A stretch of 34,818 nucleotides of DNA from an uncultured Collinsella sp. (GCA_902465105.1 CABQLM010000015.1:1-34818); one strand, 5' to 3'. Shown: positions 22,447 to 30,478, counted from the first letter of the stretch. Notes: generated from the letters alone by a model not told the origin. Translations and numbers: made by a program.

Positions 22447-22809
22447 ATGCCCCAGGAAATCAAGATTGACGGCATCGGTATTTCGCCCGATGTTCTGACC
22501 GCCATCGTCTCGCGCGCCGTGTCCGATGTCGAGGGCATCGCCTCCGTTGGCGTCAAGGACCTTGCCACGAATCTTGTCTCCATGATGCTCTCGTCCAAGG
22601 CCCCGGCTTCCGAGCCGGCGGTCGAGGCCGAGGTCATCGGCGACAAGCTTGCGCTCACCGTGCGCGTCGTGGTGTTCTTTGGCTATCCGTTCAAGAAACT
22701 CGCCGAGGCCGTTCGCGCCGCTGTGGTCGCCGCCATCGATGCCCAGGTGGGTGTCGAGGTCGAGCGCGTTGACGTTTGCATCGACGGCCTCGTTTTCCCC
22801 AAGGAGTAA
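22447..22809 (+). CDS. Asp23/Gls24 family envelope stress-type protein
   Basis: This 120-residue protein carries the Asp23/Gls24 (DUF322) fold: SPDVLTAIVSRAVSDVEGIASVG at the N-terminus and a V-x-V-x-V-x-YP-type strand (LTVRVVVFFGYPFKKLAEAVR) in the middle. Members bind the membrane through AmaP or act in alkaline or cell-envelope stress. In Firmicutes an Asp23-like gene (yqhY) regularly sits between efp/accBC and nusB, exactly as here, and YqhY has been linked to fatty-acid synthesis control. The ribosome-binding site TAGGAGGA is strong. A Pro/Ala/Glu-rich loop occupies about residues 50-58. Confidence 0.9.
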   Translation: MPQEIKIDGIGISPDVLTAIVSRAVSDVEGIASVGVKDLATNLVSMMLSSKAPASEPAVEAEVIGDKLALTVRVVVFFGYPFKKLAEAVRAAVVAAIDAQVGVEVERVDVCIDGLVFPKE

Positions 22810-22812
22810 CCT

Positions 22813-23406
22813 TTGAGCCTTAAGGTTTATCGCGGGCGCACGCTTGCCCGCAGTCAGGCGCTGCAGCTGCTGTTCCAGGCCGAGGCCACGGACAGCCCGC
22901 TCGAGCGCGTCCTCGAGGGCGATTTCCTGATCTCGAAGGGTCCCCTCGACCCCTATGCGCTGGAGCTTTGCCGCGGTGCCTACGAGCATATCGATCGCAT
23001 CGACTGCGCCCTGCGCGCTGTCGCCAAGAACTGGGATCTTATGCGCATGCCCGGTGCCGACCGCAACCTTCTGCGTATCGCCGTCTACGAGATGCGCTTC
23101 CTCACCGACGAGGAGGTCTCGGACGCTATCGTGATTAACGAGGCTGTCGAGCTTGCCAAGGCCTATGGCACCGACCAGTCCGCGTCGTTTGTCAACGGCG
23201 TGCTGGGCAAGATCGCTCGCAGCGAGGAGCTGCCGGGCGAGGACCTTTATCAGGAGCTGCTGGCCGAGGACCGCGCCCGCGAAGAGGCCCAGGCTGCCGA
23301 GGCTGCCGCTAAGGTTGCCGCCGCTCAGGCTGCCGCTGGCGTGCTGGCCGAGGATGCGGATACTGCAGAGGTCGACGAGGCCGACACCGACTCCGTCGAG
23401 GAGTAG
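22813..23406 (+). CDS. nusB: Transcription antitermination factor NusB with C-terminal extension
   Basis: NusB works with NusE (ribosomal protein S10) at boxA sequences to support rRNA transcription. The all-helical core covers about residues 1-142, with RSQALQLLFQAEAT near the N-terminus and the typical MRFLTDEEVSDAIVINEAVELAKAYGTDQSASFVNGVLGKIA. The protein is 197 residues, about 55 longer than usual, the excess being an Ala/Glu/Asp-rich helix and acidic tail. The start is TTG 22813, six bases after AAGGAG, which itself lies in the last codons of the upstream gene. Confidence 0.94.
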   Translation: MSLKVYRGRTLARSQALQLLFQAEATDSPLERVLEGDFLISKGPLDPYALELCRGAYEHIDRIDCALRAVAKNWDLMRMPGADRNLLRIAVYEMRFLTDEEVSDAIVINEAVELAKAYGTDQSASFVNGVLGKIARSEELPGEDLYQELLAEDRAREEAQAAEAAAKVAAAQAAAGVLAEDADTAEVDEADTDSVEE

Positions 23407-23408
23407 CC

Positions 23409-23675
23409 ATGCCAGAGGGTTCCGTCCGCAACTTCGACGAGATCTCGGACCGCTTGGACCAGATTATCGCTACCGTTCGCTCCAAGGATACGTCCTTGGA
23501 GCGTTCGCTCGATCTGTTTGACGAGGCGATTGAGCTCGGCTCTCGCGCAGTCGATATGGTCGACAAGTTTGAGCTGACGCCGCGTGAGGCCGATAAGCTC
23601 GAGCAAGAATACGATGAGGATGCGGCTAAAGAATCACAGGATGGCCAGGCTGCATCTCCGGATACGAATGGTTGA
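23409..23675 (+). CDS. xseB: Exodeoxyribonuclease VII small subunit
   Basis: This 88-residue protein matches XseB: FDEISDRLDQIIATVRSKDTSLERSLDLFDEAIELG is the two-helix family core. It binds the large subunit XseA in a nuclease that degrades single-stranded DNA. It begins two bases after the nusB stop codon. The usual partner xseA is not adjacent on either side, although nusB-xseA-xseB is a frequent order; it must be elsewhere if the enzyme works. The C-terminal 20 residues are acidic and polar. The stop codon overlaps the next start (TGATG). Confidence 0.92.
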   Translation: MPEGSVRNFDEISDRLDQIIATVRSKDTSLERSLDLFDEAIELGSRAVDMVDKFELTPREADKLEQEYDEDAAKESQDGQAASPDTNG

Positions 23676-24487
23676 TGGCATTCATGAAACGCGTGCGTCT
23701 TGATGACGAACTGATTTCACAGGGCATCTGCGCCGATCGCGCGGATGCCCTTCGCACTCTTATGGCCGGCTTGGTCTCGAGCGGTGGCGAGCGCTTGACC
23801 TCGCCAGGTCTTAAGGTTGCCCCAGGCCTTCCGCTGCATGTGAAGGGTCGCATCCCGTATGTTGGGCGCGGTGGGCTTAAGCTCGAGGGCGCGCTCGATG
23901 CGTTTGATATCGACCCGACGGGCCTTGCTTGCCTGGATGTTGGGTGTTCTACCGGCGGTTTTACCGATTGTCTGCTTAAGCGCGGCGCTGCAAAGGTCGT
24001 CTCGGTTGACGTGGGGCGTGCCCAGTTTGATTGGTCGCTACGTCAGGACGATCGTGTGACGCTGCATGAGCGCACCAACGTGACGCAGCTGCCCGAGCTT
24101 GGCTATGAGAGCGCTATCGACCTGGCCGTGTGCGACGTGTCGTTTACCAGCATCGCGAACATCATCGATGCGGTGCTGGCGTGCCTGACGCCTTCGGGTT
24201 CGTTTTGCACGCTCGTAAAGCCTCAGTTTGAGGCTCCGGCAGCGCTGGTGGGAGAGGGCGGTATCCTGACCGACCCCGTCGTGCGTGCTGACACGCTCGT
24301 TGCGGCAATCGAGCTGTTTGCCGCGAAGGGCCTGTTCCCGGTTGACGTGTGCGTGTCACCTATCCATGGCGCCAAAGGTAACGTTGAGTTTTTCCTGTAC
24401 GGCACGAGGCTCGCCCCCGGCGAGCGCTCGAAAGACGAGTTGCAAGCCCAGGTATCGGCTTTGAGCGAGAAAGCGGCAACGCTATGA
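23675..24487 (+). CDS. tlyA: TlyA-family rRNA methyltransferase
   Basis: This roughly 270-residue protein has an N-terminal S4 RNA-binding domain (MKRVRLDDELISQGICADRADA, a TlyA hallmark) and an FtsJ-like SAM-dependent methyltransferase domain with motif I CLDVGCSTGGFTDCLL. TlyA methylates 16S and/or 23S rRNA cytidines at 2'-O and affects capreomycin sensitivity in mycobacteria; some homologues were called hemolysins. Starts at TTG 23672, ATG 23675 and ATG 23684 are all possible; I chose 23675 because it overlaps the xseB stop as TGATG. tlyA-nadK-recN is a well-conserved Gram-positive gene order. It overlaps nadK by four bases. Confidence 0.93.
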   Translation: MAFMKRVRLDDELISQGICADRADALRTLMAGLVSSGGERLTSPGLKVAPGLPLHVKGRIPYVGRGGLKLEGALDAFDIDPTGLACLDVGCSTGGFTDCLLKRGAAKVVSVDVGRAQFDWSLRQDDRVTLHERTNVTQLPELGYESAIDLAVCDVSFTSIANIIDAVLACLTPSGSFCTLVKPQFEAPAALVGEGGILTDPVVRADTLVAAIELFAAKGLFPVDVCVSPIHGAKGNVEFFLYGTRLAPGERSKDELQAQVSALSEKAATL

Positions 24488-25344
24488 AGGTCTTTCTGGT
24501 TCCCAATTACTACAAACAAGAGGCGGTTGAGAGCGGCCTGATGCTCGAGCTCTGGCTGACGCGCCAGGGCTACGAGGTCGCATGGGCGGCCGATCAGCGC
24601 TCGAAGATTCAGAGCACGCCCGATGTCGACGATGCCGACTTGGTCATCACGCTCGGCGGCGACGGCACGCTTTTGAGGGCTGCCCGCATCCTCAACTATC
24701 GCGAGATTCCCATTCTTGGTCTTTCCTATGGTCATCTGGGTTTTTTGACCGCAGCGAGTCCCGAGGAGCGCGATATTTTGCAGGTTGTGAGCGATGCCCT
24801 GTCCGGTGAGCTCCACGTGAGCCGTCGCGCCACGATCGCCGCAGACATCGTTTCCGTGCGTGAGGACGGCACGAAGGATGTCGTGCGTTCGTTCGCCCTC
24901 AACGATATGGCGCTCACGCGTGGGCCCCTGTCCGATATGGTCGAGTTCGACATCACCGTTTCGGGCCACCATATCGATCGCTTGCGCGGCGATGGCGTGG
25001 TCGTGTCCACGGCAACCGGCTCCACGGGCTATGCCCTCAGTGCCGGCGGTCCTATCGTGAGCCCGGATTACACGGGCATGGTCTGCGTGCCGATCGCGCC
25101 GCATACCATTCAGGCTCGCGCCTTTTTGACCTCGCCGAGCGATGTTGTCGAGATTTTTATGTCCGATGACCGCCCGAGTGTGCCGGCTATTGCAATCGAC
25201 GGGCAGTTTATTACCTGCGATGGCACCGTCGAGAGCGTGGCCGTGCGTCGCGGTCCCGGCGATGTGCTGCTGCTCGACTATGGCCCCGAGAGCTTCTACA
25301 ACTCGGTAAGCCGTGTGTTCTACGGAGTTCGCCATGATCGATGA
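24484..25344 (+). CDS. nadK: NAD kinase
   Basis: This 286-residue cytoplasmic enzyme phosphorylates NAD to NADP using ATP or polyphosphate. The catalytic GGDGT motif is at residues 58-62 (LGGDGTLLRAAR), followed by LGLSYGHLGFLT and the conserved substrate-binding stretch DGVVVSTATGSTGYALSAGG. It is normal in length. The start overlaps the tlyA stop codon (ATGA). Its last 11 bases overlap the recN start, and the recN ribosome-binding site GGAG lies inside nadK, so expression of the pair is coupled. Confidence 0.96.
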   Translation: MKVFLVPNYYKQEAVESGLMLELWLTRQGYEVAWAADQRSKIQSTPDVDDADLVITLGGDGTLLRAARILNYREIPILGLSYGHLGFLTAASPEERDILQVVSDALSGELHVSRRATIAADIVSVREDGTKDVVRSFALNDMALTRGPLSDMVEFDITVSGHHIDRLRGDGVVVSTATGSTGYALSAGGPIVSPDYTGMVCVPIAPHTIQARAFLTSPSDVVEIFMSDDRPSVPAIAIDGQFITCDGTVESVAVRRGPGDVLLLDYGPESFYNSVSRVFYGVRHDR

Positions 25345-26962
25345 GTTGCAGGTTTCAAATATTGCACTCATTCGTGAAGCGACGCTGGTGCCCAGCGCGG
25401 GCCTAACTGTCCTGACCGGTGAGACTGGCGCCGGCAAGACCGCGCTGCTCTCGGCGCTTAAGCTCATCTTGGGCGAACGCGCAGATTCGTCGACCGTGCG
25501 CGAGGGCGAGGCGCTTGCGAGCGTCGAGGCGCGCTTGTTTGATGGCCCGCACGACACGGAGGGCTTCACCGTGCAGCGCAGCCTTTCTGCCGAGGGTCGC
25601 AGCCGCGTCAAGATTGACGGCCGCATCGCCAGCGTGCGCGAGCTTTCCGAGCGCGTCGGCGTGATGATGGATCTGTGCGGTCAGCATGAACATCAGCGCC
25701 TGCTCGATCCGGCGCATCATGTTGCCATGGTTGATGCCTGGGCTGGTCGCTCTGCGCTCGAGGCGCTGGAAAAGTACCGTGCCTGCTTCAAGGCGTCGCG
25801 TGCGGCTGCCAAGGAGCTTCATCGCGTCGAGGAGGCGTCGCGTGCGCAGGGGAGTCGCGTCGAGGAGGCACGCTTCGCGCTCGAGCGTATCGCCGAGGTC
25901 GAACCCAAGCCGGGTGAGTACGAGGAGCTCGAGGAGCTTCTACCGCGCTCGGAGCATGCCGAAGTGCTGGTAGCGACGGCTAACGAAGCCCATGCCTCTC
26001 TTGCTGCCGAAGGGGGAGCGCTCGATGCCGTGAACGGCGCCGTGGCAGAGCTGGCGCGTATGGCGACCGTCGACCGCAAGCTGGGCGACATCGCCGATGC
26101 CCTTTCGGATGCCTGCATTTCACTTGAGGATTGCGCCAACGAGCTGCGTTCTTATCGTGATGGGGTTGCCTTTGACCCTCGCGAGCTCGCTCGCATGCGC
26201 GAGCGGTATTCCGACCTTAAGGGACTTCTGCGGCAGTGGGGTCCCACCATGGACGACGTGTTTGCTATGCGCGATCGCTCGCAAGAGCTGTTGTCGCTGG
26301 TAGACGATGGTGATGAGCAGATCAAGAAGGCTCGCGAAGCGCTTGGCGCGGCGGAGCGCGAACTGTTCGCCGCCGCCAAGGCGCTTAAGCGTGCACGTAA
26401 TACGGCAGCCCCGCGTTTTTGTCACGAGGTTGGCCGCCAAATGGCGCGTCTGGAAATGGGCAGCGCCGAACTTGTCTGGGAGTCGCGTGATCTTCCCCGC
26501 GCCGAGTGGACGTCGGCGGGTCCTTCGAGCTATGAGCTTTTGTATCGCAGCGGCGCCGGTTTGACACCGCGCCCTCTGCGCCGCATCGCCTCGGGCGGCG
26601 AGCTCAGCCGCGTTATGCTTGCGAGCAAGGTGGTCTTGGGTAATGCGGACGGCGTCGACACACTGGTATTTGACGAGGTCGATGCTGGTGTCGGCGGCTC
26701 CACGGCTTGTGCTCTTGCCGGCGTGCTGGCTGATCTTGCCGCCACGCATCAGGTCATCGTCGTAACGCACCTGGCGCAGGTCGCCGTCATGGCCGACAAG
26801 CATTACGTGGTCAGTAAAGAGCCCGGTGACGTTCCCCAGACGCACCTGGACGAGGTGACCGGCGAGGCTCGTACTGCCGAGATTGCCCGTATGCTCAGCG
26901 GCGATCAATCGGAGGCAAGCCTAGCGCACGCTAGACAAATGCTCGAAGAAGCTCGTGGCTAG
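25334..26962 (+). CDS. recN: DNA repair protein RecN
   Basis: This 542-residue SMC-like ATPase acts early in double-strand break repair. Walker A is GETGAGKT at residues 29-36, and Walker B is LVFDEVDAGVGG with D447-E448. The ABC signature is LRRIASGGELSRVMLA. The region between (about 150-370) is helical and charged, consistent with coiled coils. The QVSNIALIREA N-terminus is typical. ATG 25334 has GGAG six bases upstream. Slightly shorter than E. coli RecN. It ends the efp run. No SOS box was recognised upstream, as expected for an internal gene. Confidence 0.96.
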   Translation: MIDELQVSNIALIREATLVPSAGLTVLTGETGAGKTALLSALKLILGERADSSTVREGEALASVEARLFDGPHDTEGFTVQRSLSAEGRSRVKIDGRIASVRELSERVGVMMDLCGQHEHQRLLDPAHHVAMVDAWAGRSALEALEKYRACFKASRAAAKELHRVEEASRAQGSRVEEARFALERIAEVEPKPGEYEELEELLPRSEHAEVLVATANEAHASLAAEGGALDAVNGAVAELARMATVDRKLGDIADALSDACISLEDCANELRSYRDGVAFDPRELARMRERYSDLKGLLRQWGPTMDDVFAMRDRSQELLSLVDDGDEQIKKAREALGAAERELFAAAKALKRARNTAAPRFCHEVGRQMARLEMGSAELVWESRDLPRAEWTSAGPSSYELLYRSGAGLTPRPLRRIASGGELSRVMLASKVVLGNADGVDTLVFDEVDAGVGGSTACALAGVLADLAATHQVIVVTHLAQVAVMADKHYVVSKEPGDVPQTHLDEVTGEARTAEIARMLSGDQSEASLAHARQMLEEARG

Positions 26963-26980
26963 ACCGAGCCTGCGGCGTCT

Positions 26981-27026
26981 GTGGGACAAAAGTACGACTG
27001 ATAATTTTGTCCCACCGACGTTTTTT
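26981..27026. terminator. Perfect inverted repeat between convergent recN and RpiR genes
   Basis: GTGGGACAAAA (26981-26991) and TTTTGTCCCAC (27005-27015) form an 11-bp perfect stem with a 13-base loop. A six-T run (27021-27026) follows five bases later on the plus strand. It lies between two convergent genes and probably ends transcription from both sides. Confidence 0.75.
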
Positions 27027-27882
27027 ACTCCACGACCTTGTCCGGCTGGATGAGCTCCTCGTAGTAGCTGATGTGCTCTCGGGCGTCCTCGATTTCGGGC
27101 AGCAGGAAGTTGTAGATGACCTCTATGATCATCGTGGCGCTCATCTTGGAGAACGCGAAGTCGCCCGTTGTCAGCAGCGCCTCGTGATTGACGGTATTAA
27201 AGGTGTAGTCGGCCAGGCGAGCAAGCGGAGACTTGCTGTCGCTGCTGATGACGACTACGGTAGCACCGCAGTCGCGAGCCGCTTTTGCCATGCGATTCAG
27301 TCGACGAGACTTGCCGGAGTTTGAGATCAAGACAATGACATCGCTCGGACGCAACGTGAGCGCAAAACCAATCGATGTCTCGCTGATAGTGCTTGCCATG
27401 CAGCGAAGGCCTAGCTGCGAAAACTTAAACGTCGCGTCGAGCGCGACGGCGTTCGTATTGCCCACAGCTGCAAACTCGATAACCCCCGCGTTCTTAAGCG
27501 CGTGCACAACGGCAGCGAGCGTGTCATGATCAATGCCATCGATGGTCGCATTGAGCTCACTGACCTTGGCAGCTAGAATATTCTTGAGGCTCTGTTCCAT
27601 ATTGTCGAGCGAGACCTCGTCTGTCAGGCCCTCGTTACGCTGGCTCTCAAGATCACGTGCCAGCGAAAACTGAAAGCTGCGAAAGCTGCCAAAACCCAGC
27701 TTGCGGCAGAAGCGCGAGACCGTCGCCTCGGATGTCGCAGCGGCGCGCGAGAGCTGGGCGGCCGTCAGGCGCGGCGCCTCGGACTGGTGCTCGAGAATAT
27801 AGTCGACAATGCGCTGCTCGGACTCGCTGTACCCTTTGTGCGTGCTAATAAGGGAGAGCGCGCTCTTGCTGCTATCGGTCAT
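27025..27882 (-). CDS. RpiR-family transcriptional regulator (HTH plus SIS domain)
   Basis: This 285-residue regulator has an N-terminal helix-turn-helix (about residues 38-64, AAQLSRAAATSEATVSRFCRKLGF) and a C-terminal SIS sugar-phosphate-binding domain, with VIEFAAVGNTNAVALDATFK and SDVIVLISNSGKSRRLN as its characteristic strands. Family members sense phosphosugars and control sugar catabolic genes. The start is ATG 27882 with AGGAG upstream; the frame extends 48 bases further but without a better site. It diverges from the PTS permease gene across a 272-bp gap that contains dyad symmetry over the likely permease promoter, so it is the obvious candidate regulator, with fructose 1-phosphate a plausible effector. 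Confidence 0.9.
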   Translation of the reverse strand: MTDSSKSALSLISTHKGYSESEQRIVDYILEHQSEAPRLTAAQLSRAAATSEATVSRFCRKLGFGSFRSFQFSLARDLESQRNEGLTDEVSLDNMEQSLKNILAAKVSELNATIDGIDHDTLAAVVHALKNAGVIEFAAVGNTNAVALDATFKFSQLGLRCMASTISETSIGFALTLRPSDVIVLISNSGKSRRLNRMAKAARDCGATVVVISSDSKSPLARLADYTFNTVNHEALLTTGDFAFSKMSATMIIEVIYNFLLPEIEDAREHISYYEELIQPDKVVE

Positions 27883-27930
27883 GGATGGCTCCTGGTTGGC
27901 ATGAAAATCGGACTTGTTTTTCAATGCCAT

Positions 27931-27936
27931 AGTATA
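27931..27936 (-). promoter_or_regulatory. Possible -10 element of the RpiR regulator gene
   Basis: On the minus strand 27936-27931 reads TATACT, a good -10 hexamer about 50 bases upstream of the start codon. The -35 position 17 bases further up (TATCTT) is poor. Confidence 0.35.
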
Positions 27937-27963
27937 CGGGCATTTTCAATTACAAGATACACC

Positions 27964-27991
27964 TTGCCGTTTCAAGTGTTGATGGTAAACT
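27964..27991 (+). promoter_or_regulatory. Candidate promoter of the PTS permease gene
   Basis: TTGCCG (27964-27969), a 16-base spacer and TAAACT (27986-27991), with TGG immediately upstream of the -10 as an extended -10 element. The predicted start near 27998 falls inside the palindrome listed next. Confidence 0.5.
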
Positions 27992-28027
27992 TTCATCTAC
28001 CGTTTACGGTTATGAAAGAACCTTTCA
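27990..28027. promoter_or_regulatory. Two overlapping palindromes, candidate RpiR operator
   Basis: CTTTCAT (27990-27996) and ATGAAAG (28012-28018) flank ACCGT-TT-ACGGT (27999-28010), giving a nested dyad. TGAAAG-AAC-CTTTCA (28013-28027) is a second perfect palindrome sharing the same half-site. The half-site CTTTCA thus occurs three times in 38 bp, right over the expected transcription start, as expected for a repressor site. Confidence 0.55.
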
Positions 28028-28154
28028 CCGGAGAATTGCGCCTTGTCTCTTCTCACGCGGACGGTAGGTTGGTATCTTTCAAGTGTGGAAAAACGCGCAT
28101 TGAAGCGCGTGTAGGGGAGCGCCCGAGGGCGCAAAACTTAAAAAGGAGGGACAC

Positions 28155-30158
28155 ATGGCTAAGTTTGACATCATCGCCGCGACCGGTTGCCCAACCGGCA
28201 TTGCGCACACCTTCATGGCGAAGGAAGCGCTGGAGAAGGCAGCTGCCGAGCGAGGTCTGACCATTAAGGTCGAGACTCATGGCCAGGTCGGTGTCGAGAA
28301 CGAGCTCACGAAGGGTGAGATCGCCGGTGCCAAGGCCGTCGTCGTCGCAGCCGACAAGGATGTCCAGGCCGAGCGTTTCGCCGGTAAGCCCATGGTTTCC
28401 GTCGGTGTTTCCAAGGCCCTGTCCGTCGAGGCCGCCGGAAAGCTGATCGACCGCGCGCTCGCCGCCAAGGGCGACGACACGGTTGCCACTGCCGCCGATG
28501 TCGAGGACGAGGTCGAGGAGAAGGAGTCCATCGGTCACGTCATCTACAAGCACCTCATGAACGGCGTCAGCCACATGCTGGTCTTCGTCGTTGCCGGTGG
28601 TGTTCTGACCGCCATTTCGTTCCTGTGGGGCATCACGTCCTTTGATTCGACGGCTGCCGACTACAACAGCTTTGCCGCGATGCTCAAGATTATCGGCGGT
28701 ATCGCCATGAACCTCATGGTTCCGGTGCTCTCCGCCTACATCGCCGAGTCTATCGGCAAGCGCCCGGCGCTCGTCCCCGGCTTTGTTGCCGGTATGATTG
28801 CCATCCAGGGTCTGCCCGTTAACGCCGATACCGGCATGATCGACGCTGGAGGCTCGGGTGTGGGCTTTGGCTTCCTGGGCGGCATCGTCGGCGGCTTCCT
28901 CGCCGGCTATGTCATTTTGCTGCTCGAGAAGGTTTTCTCTAAAATTCCCGCGAGCCTTAATGGCCTGAAGGCAATCTTCCTGTATCCGCTGTGCTCTACC
29001 GCCATCGTCGGCCTGGTCATGCTCGGTATTTCCGGCCCCATGGCTGCCATTAATCAGGGCATGATGGATTTCCTGCAGAGCCTCGGTAACTCCGGTCCGG
29101 TGATCCTTGGCCTGGCCATCGGCTGCATGTGCGCATTTGACATGGGCGGCCCGGTCAACAAGGCTGCTTACGCTACTGGCACCTTCCTGCTCGGTACCGC
29201 TCTCGAAGCTGGCGTCGGCACCGAGACCTACAACTTCGGCACCAACTTCATGGCTGCCGTCTCCGCCGCTTGCATCGTTCCGCCGCTGATCACCACCTTC
29301 GCCGTCGTTGTCGGCAAGAAGTACTTCAGCCAGGAGGATCATGACGCCGGTATCGTCAACCTTATCCTTGGTTGCACCCACATCACCGAGGGCGCCATTC
29401 CGTTCATGACCAAGAACATCTGGCCCGTCATGCCTATCATGATGGTCGGTTCTTCCATCGCTTCCATCTTGACCATCTTCTTCAACGTTCACGATCCGGC
29501 GCCTCACGGCGGCTTCCTGGTCCTGCCCGTTGTCGAGAACGGCCCGCAGTGGGTCCTCGCGATCCTCATCGGCGCCGTGGTCGGTGGCATCCTGTTCGTG
29601 GCCTTCAAGAAGTACGACTTCGAGAAGAACCAGAAGCCCGCTCCTGCAGCCAAGCCGGTTGAGGCCCCCAAGGCCGCTGCCGTCGAGGCTTCCAAGTCCG
29701 AGGCTGCCGACTTCGTGAAGGTCGAGAACGTCTTTGTCGCCGAGGACTTCGCTTCTCGTGACGAGGCCCTGAGCTTTGTCTCCAACCAGGCCGTCAAGGC
29801 CGGTATCGCCGGCGATGCCGACGCCGTGATGAACGCCTTCCTGGCCCGCGAGGCCGAGGGCACCACGGGCATGATGGAGGGCTTCGCCATTCCGCATGCC
29901 AAGTCCGACGCCATCACCGAGGCTGCTGTCATCGTCGTCAAGGACGACTCTGGCGTGACCGGTTGGGACACCATGGACGGCGCTCCCGTCAACGTTGCCA
30001 TCGCCCTGCTCATCCCGGGTGCACAGGCTGGCACTACGCACCTCAAGATCCTGTCCAAGGTCGCCGAGGCGCTCATGGACGAGGACTTCCGTTCCACCGT
30101 CAAGGGTTCCACTGACGCCGCCGAGATCGCCAAGACGATCAACGCCCGCTTGATCTAA
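28155..30158 (+). CDS. Fructose-type PTS permease, fused EIIB-EIIC-EIIA
   Basis: This 667-residue protein imports a sugar and phosphorylates it, probably fructose to fructose 1-phosphate. The EIIB domain (about 1-100) has the phospho-accepting C12 in ATGCPTGIAHTFMA, diagnostic of the fructose family. An acidic linker leads to EIIC (about 125-488, roughly nine membrane segments, with DMGGPVNKAAYA and HITEGAIPF). An Ala/Pro/Lys linker (about 490-520) leads to EIIA, whose active histidine is H581 in GFAIPHAKSDA. AAAAAGGAGGG precedes ATG 28155. The A domain is C-terminal, whereas many Gram-positive FruA proteins carry it first. HPr, enzyme I and phosphofructokinase genes follow. Confidence 0.93.
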   Translation: MAKFDIIAATGCPTGIAHTFMAKEALEKAAAERGLTIKVETHGQVGVENELTKGEIAGAKAVVVAADKDVQAERFAGKPMVSVGVSKALSVEAAGKLIDRALAAKGDDTVATAADVEDEVEEKESIGHVIYKHLMNGVSHMLVFVVAGGVLTAISFLWGITSFDSTAADYNSFAAMLKIIGGIAMNLMVPVLSAYIAESIGKRPALVPGFVAGMIAIQGLPVNADTGMIDAGGSGVGFGFLGGIVGGFLAGYVILLLEKVFSKIPASLNGLKAIFLYPLCSTAIVGLVMLGISGPMAAINQGMMDFLQSLGNSGPVILGLAIGCMCAFDMGGPVNKAAYATGTFLLGTALEAGVGTETYNFGTNFMAAVSAACIVPPLITTFAVVVGKKYFSQEDHDAGIVNLILGCTHITEGAIPFMTKNIWPVMPIMMVGSSIASILTIFFNVHDPAPHGGFLVLPVVENGPQWVLAILIGAVVGGILFVAFKKYDFEKNQKPAPAAKPVEAPKAAAVEASKSEAADFVKVENVFVAEDFASRDEALSFVSNQAVKAGIAGDADAVMNAFLAREAEGTTGMMEGFAIPHAKSDAITEAAVIVVKDDSGVTGWDTMDGAPVNVAIALLIPGAQAGTTHLKILSKVAEALMDEDFRSTVKGSTDAAEIAKTINARLI

Positions 30159-30194
30159 TCCCGCAGTTCGCGAATAACATCGTTCCCTGTATAT

Positions 30195-30229
30195 AAGGCG
30201 GAGACTCCACCAGGAGTCCCCGCCTTTTT
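30195..30229 (+). terminator. Intrinsic terminator after the PTS permease gene
   Basis: AAGGCGG (30195-30201) and CCGCCTT (30220-30226) enclose GACTCC/GGAGTC (30203-30208 with 30213-30218) across one mismatch, with an ACCA loop and a following T-run: 13 paired bases in all, 36 bases past the stop codon. Confidence 0.92.
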
Positions 30230-30237
30230 CATACCAC

Positions 30238-30283
30238 CCGGCACTTAAGGACGTTCTTTTGCTGCCGGCACCCAGGGACGCTC
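30238..30283. repeat. Two-copy direct repeat, 27-bp period
   Basis: Copies at 30238-30256 and 30265-30283 share the pattern CCGGCAC-NN-A-N-GGACG-N-TC, with four differences in 19 positions. They lie just after the permease terminator. Read on the minus strand the unit could encode a repeated short peptide (VPAAKERP), but no gene is supported. Confidence 0.5.
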
Positions 30284-30396
30284 CTCAGTTCGCAGAAGGG
30301 TATAGATAACCGCATCAACTAGATCTCCCATACGTTCAGAGATCCAGCCAGAATTCCGTTCGTACGATATTACTCTGGTCCGACTGAGTTTCCGCA

Positions 30397-30478
30397 GCTC
30401 GCCTGCCTGGCGGGGTGCTTTCCGTCTTGCGCAGGACTGTAGAGCAGCAAACTTAACCGCCCCGCCCGGCAGGCGAGC
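30397..30478. repeat. Long inverted repeat upstream of ptsH
   Basis: Arms 30397-30415 and 30460-30478 are 19 bp each with one mismatch (T30408 against C30467), built around GCTCGCCTGCC and GGCAGGCGAGC. The 44-base loop has little further pairing. No T-run follows, so it is not a simple terminator. It could be a palindromic mobile remnant or a structured leader RNA. Confidence 0.65.

Noticed and set aside
28053..30041. 662-codon antisense frame over the PTS permease, and 594 codons antisense to ptsI (30986-32770)
   Set aside because: Both lie opposite well-supported genes, lack start signals and show repetitive Gly/Asp/Val composition typical of shadows.
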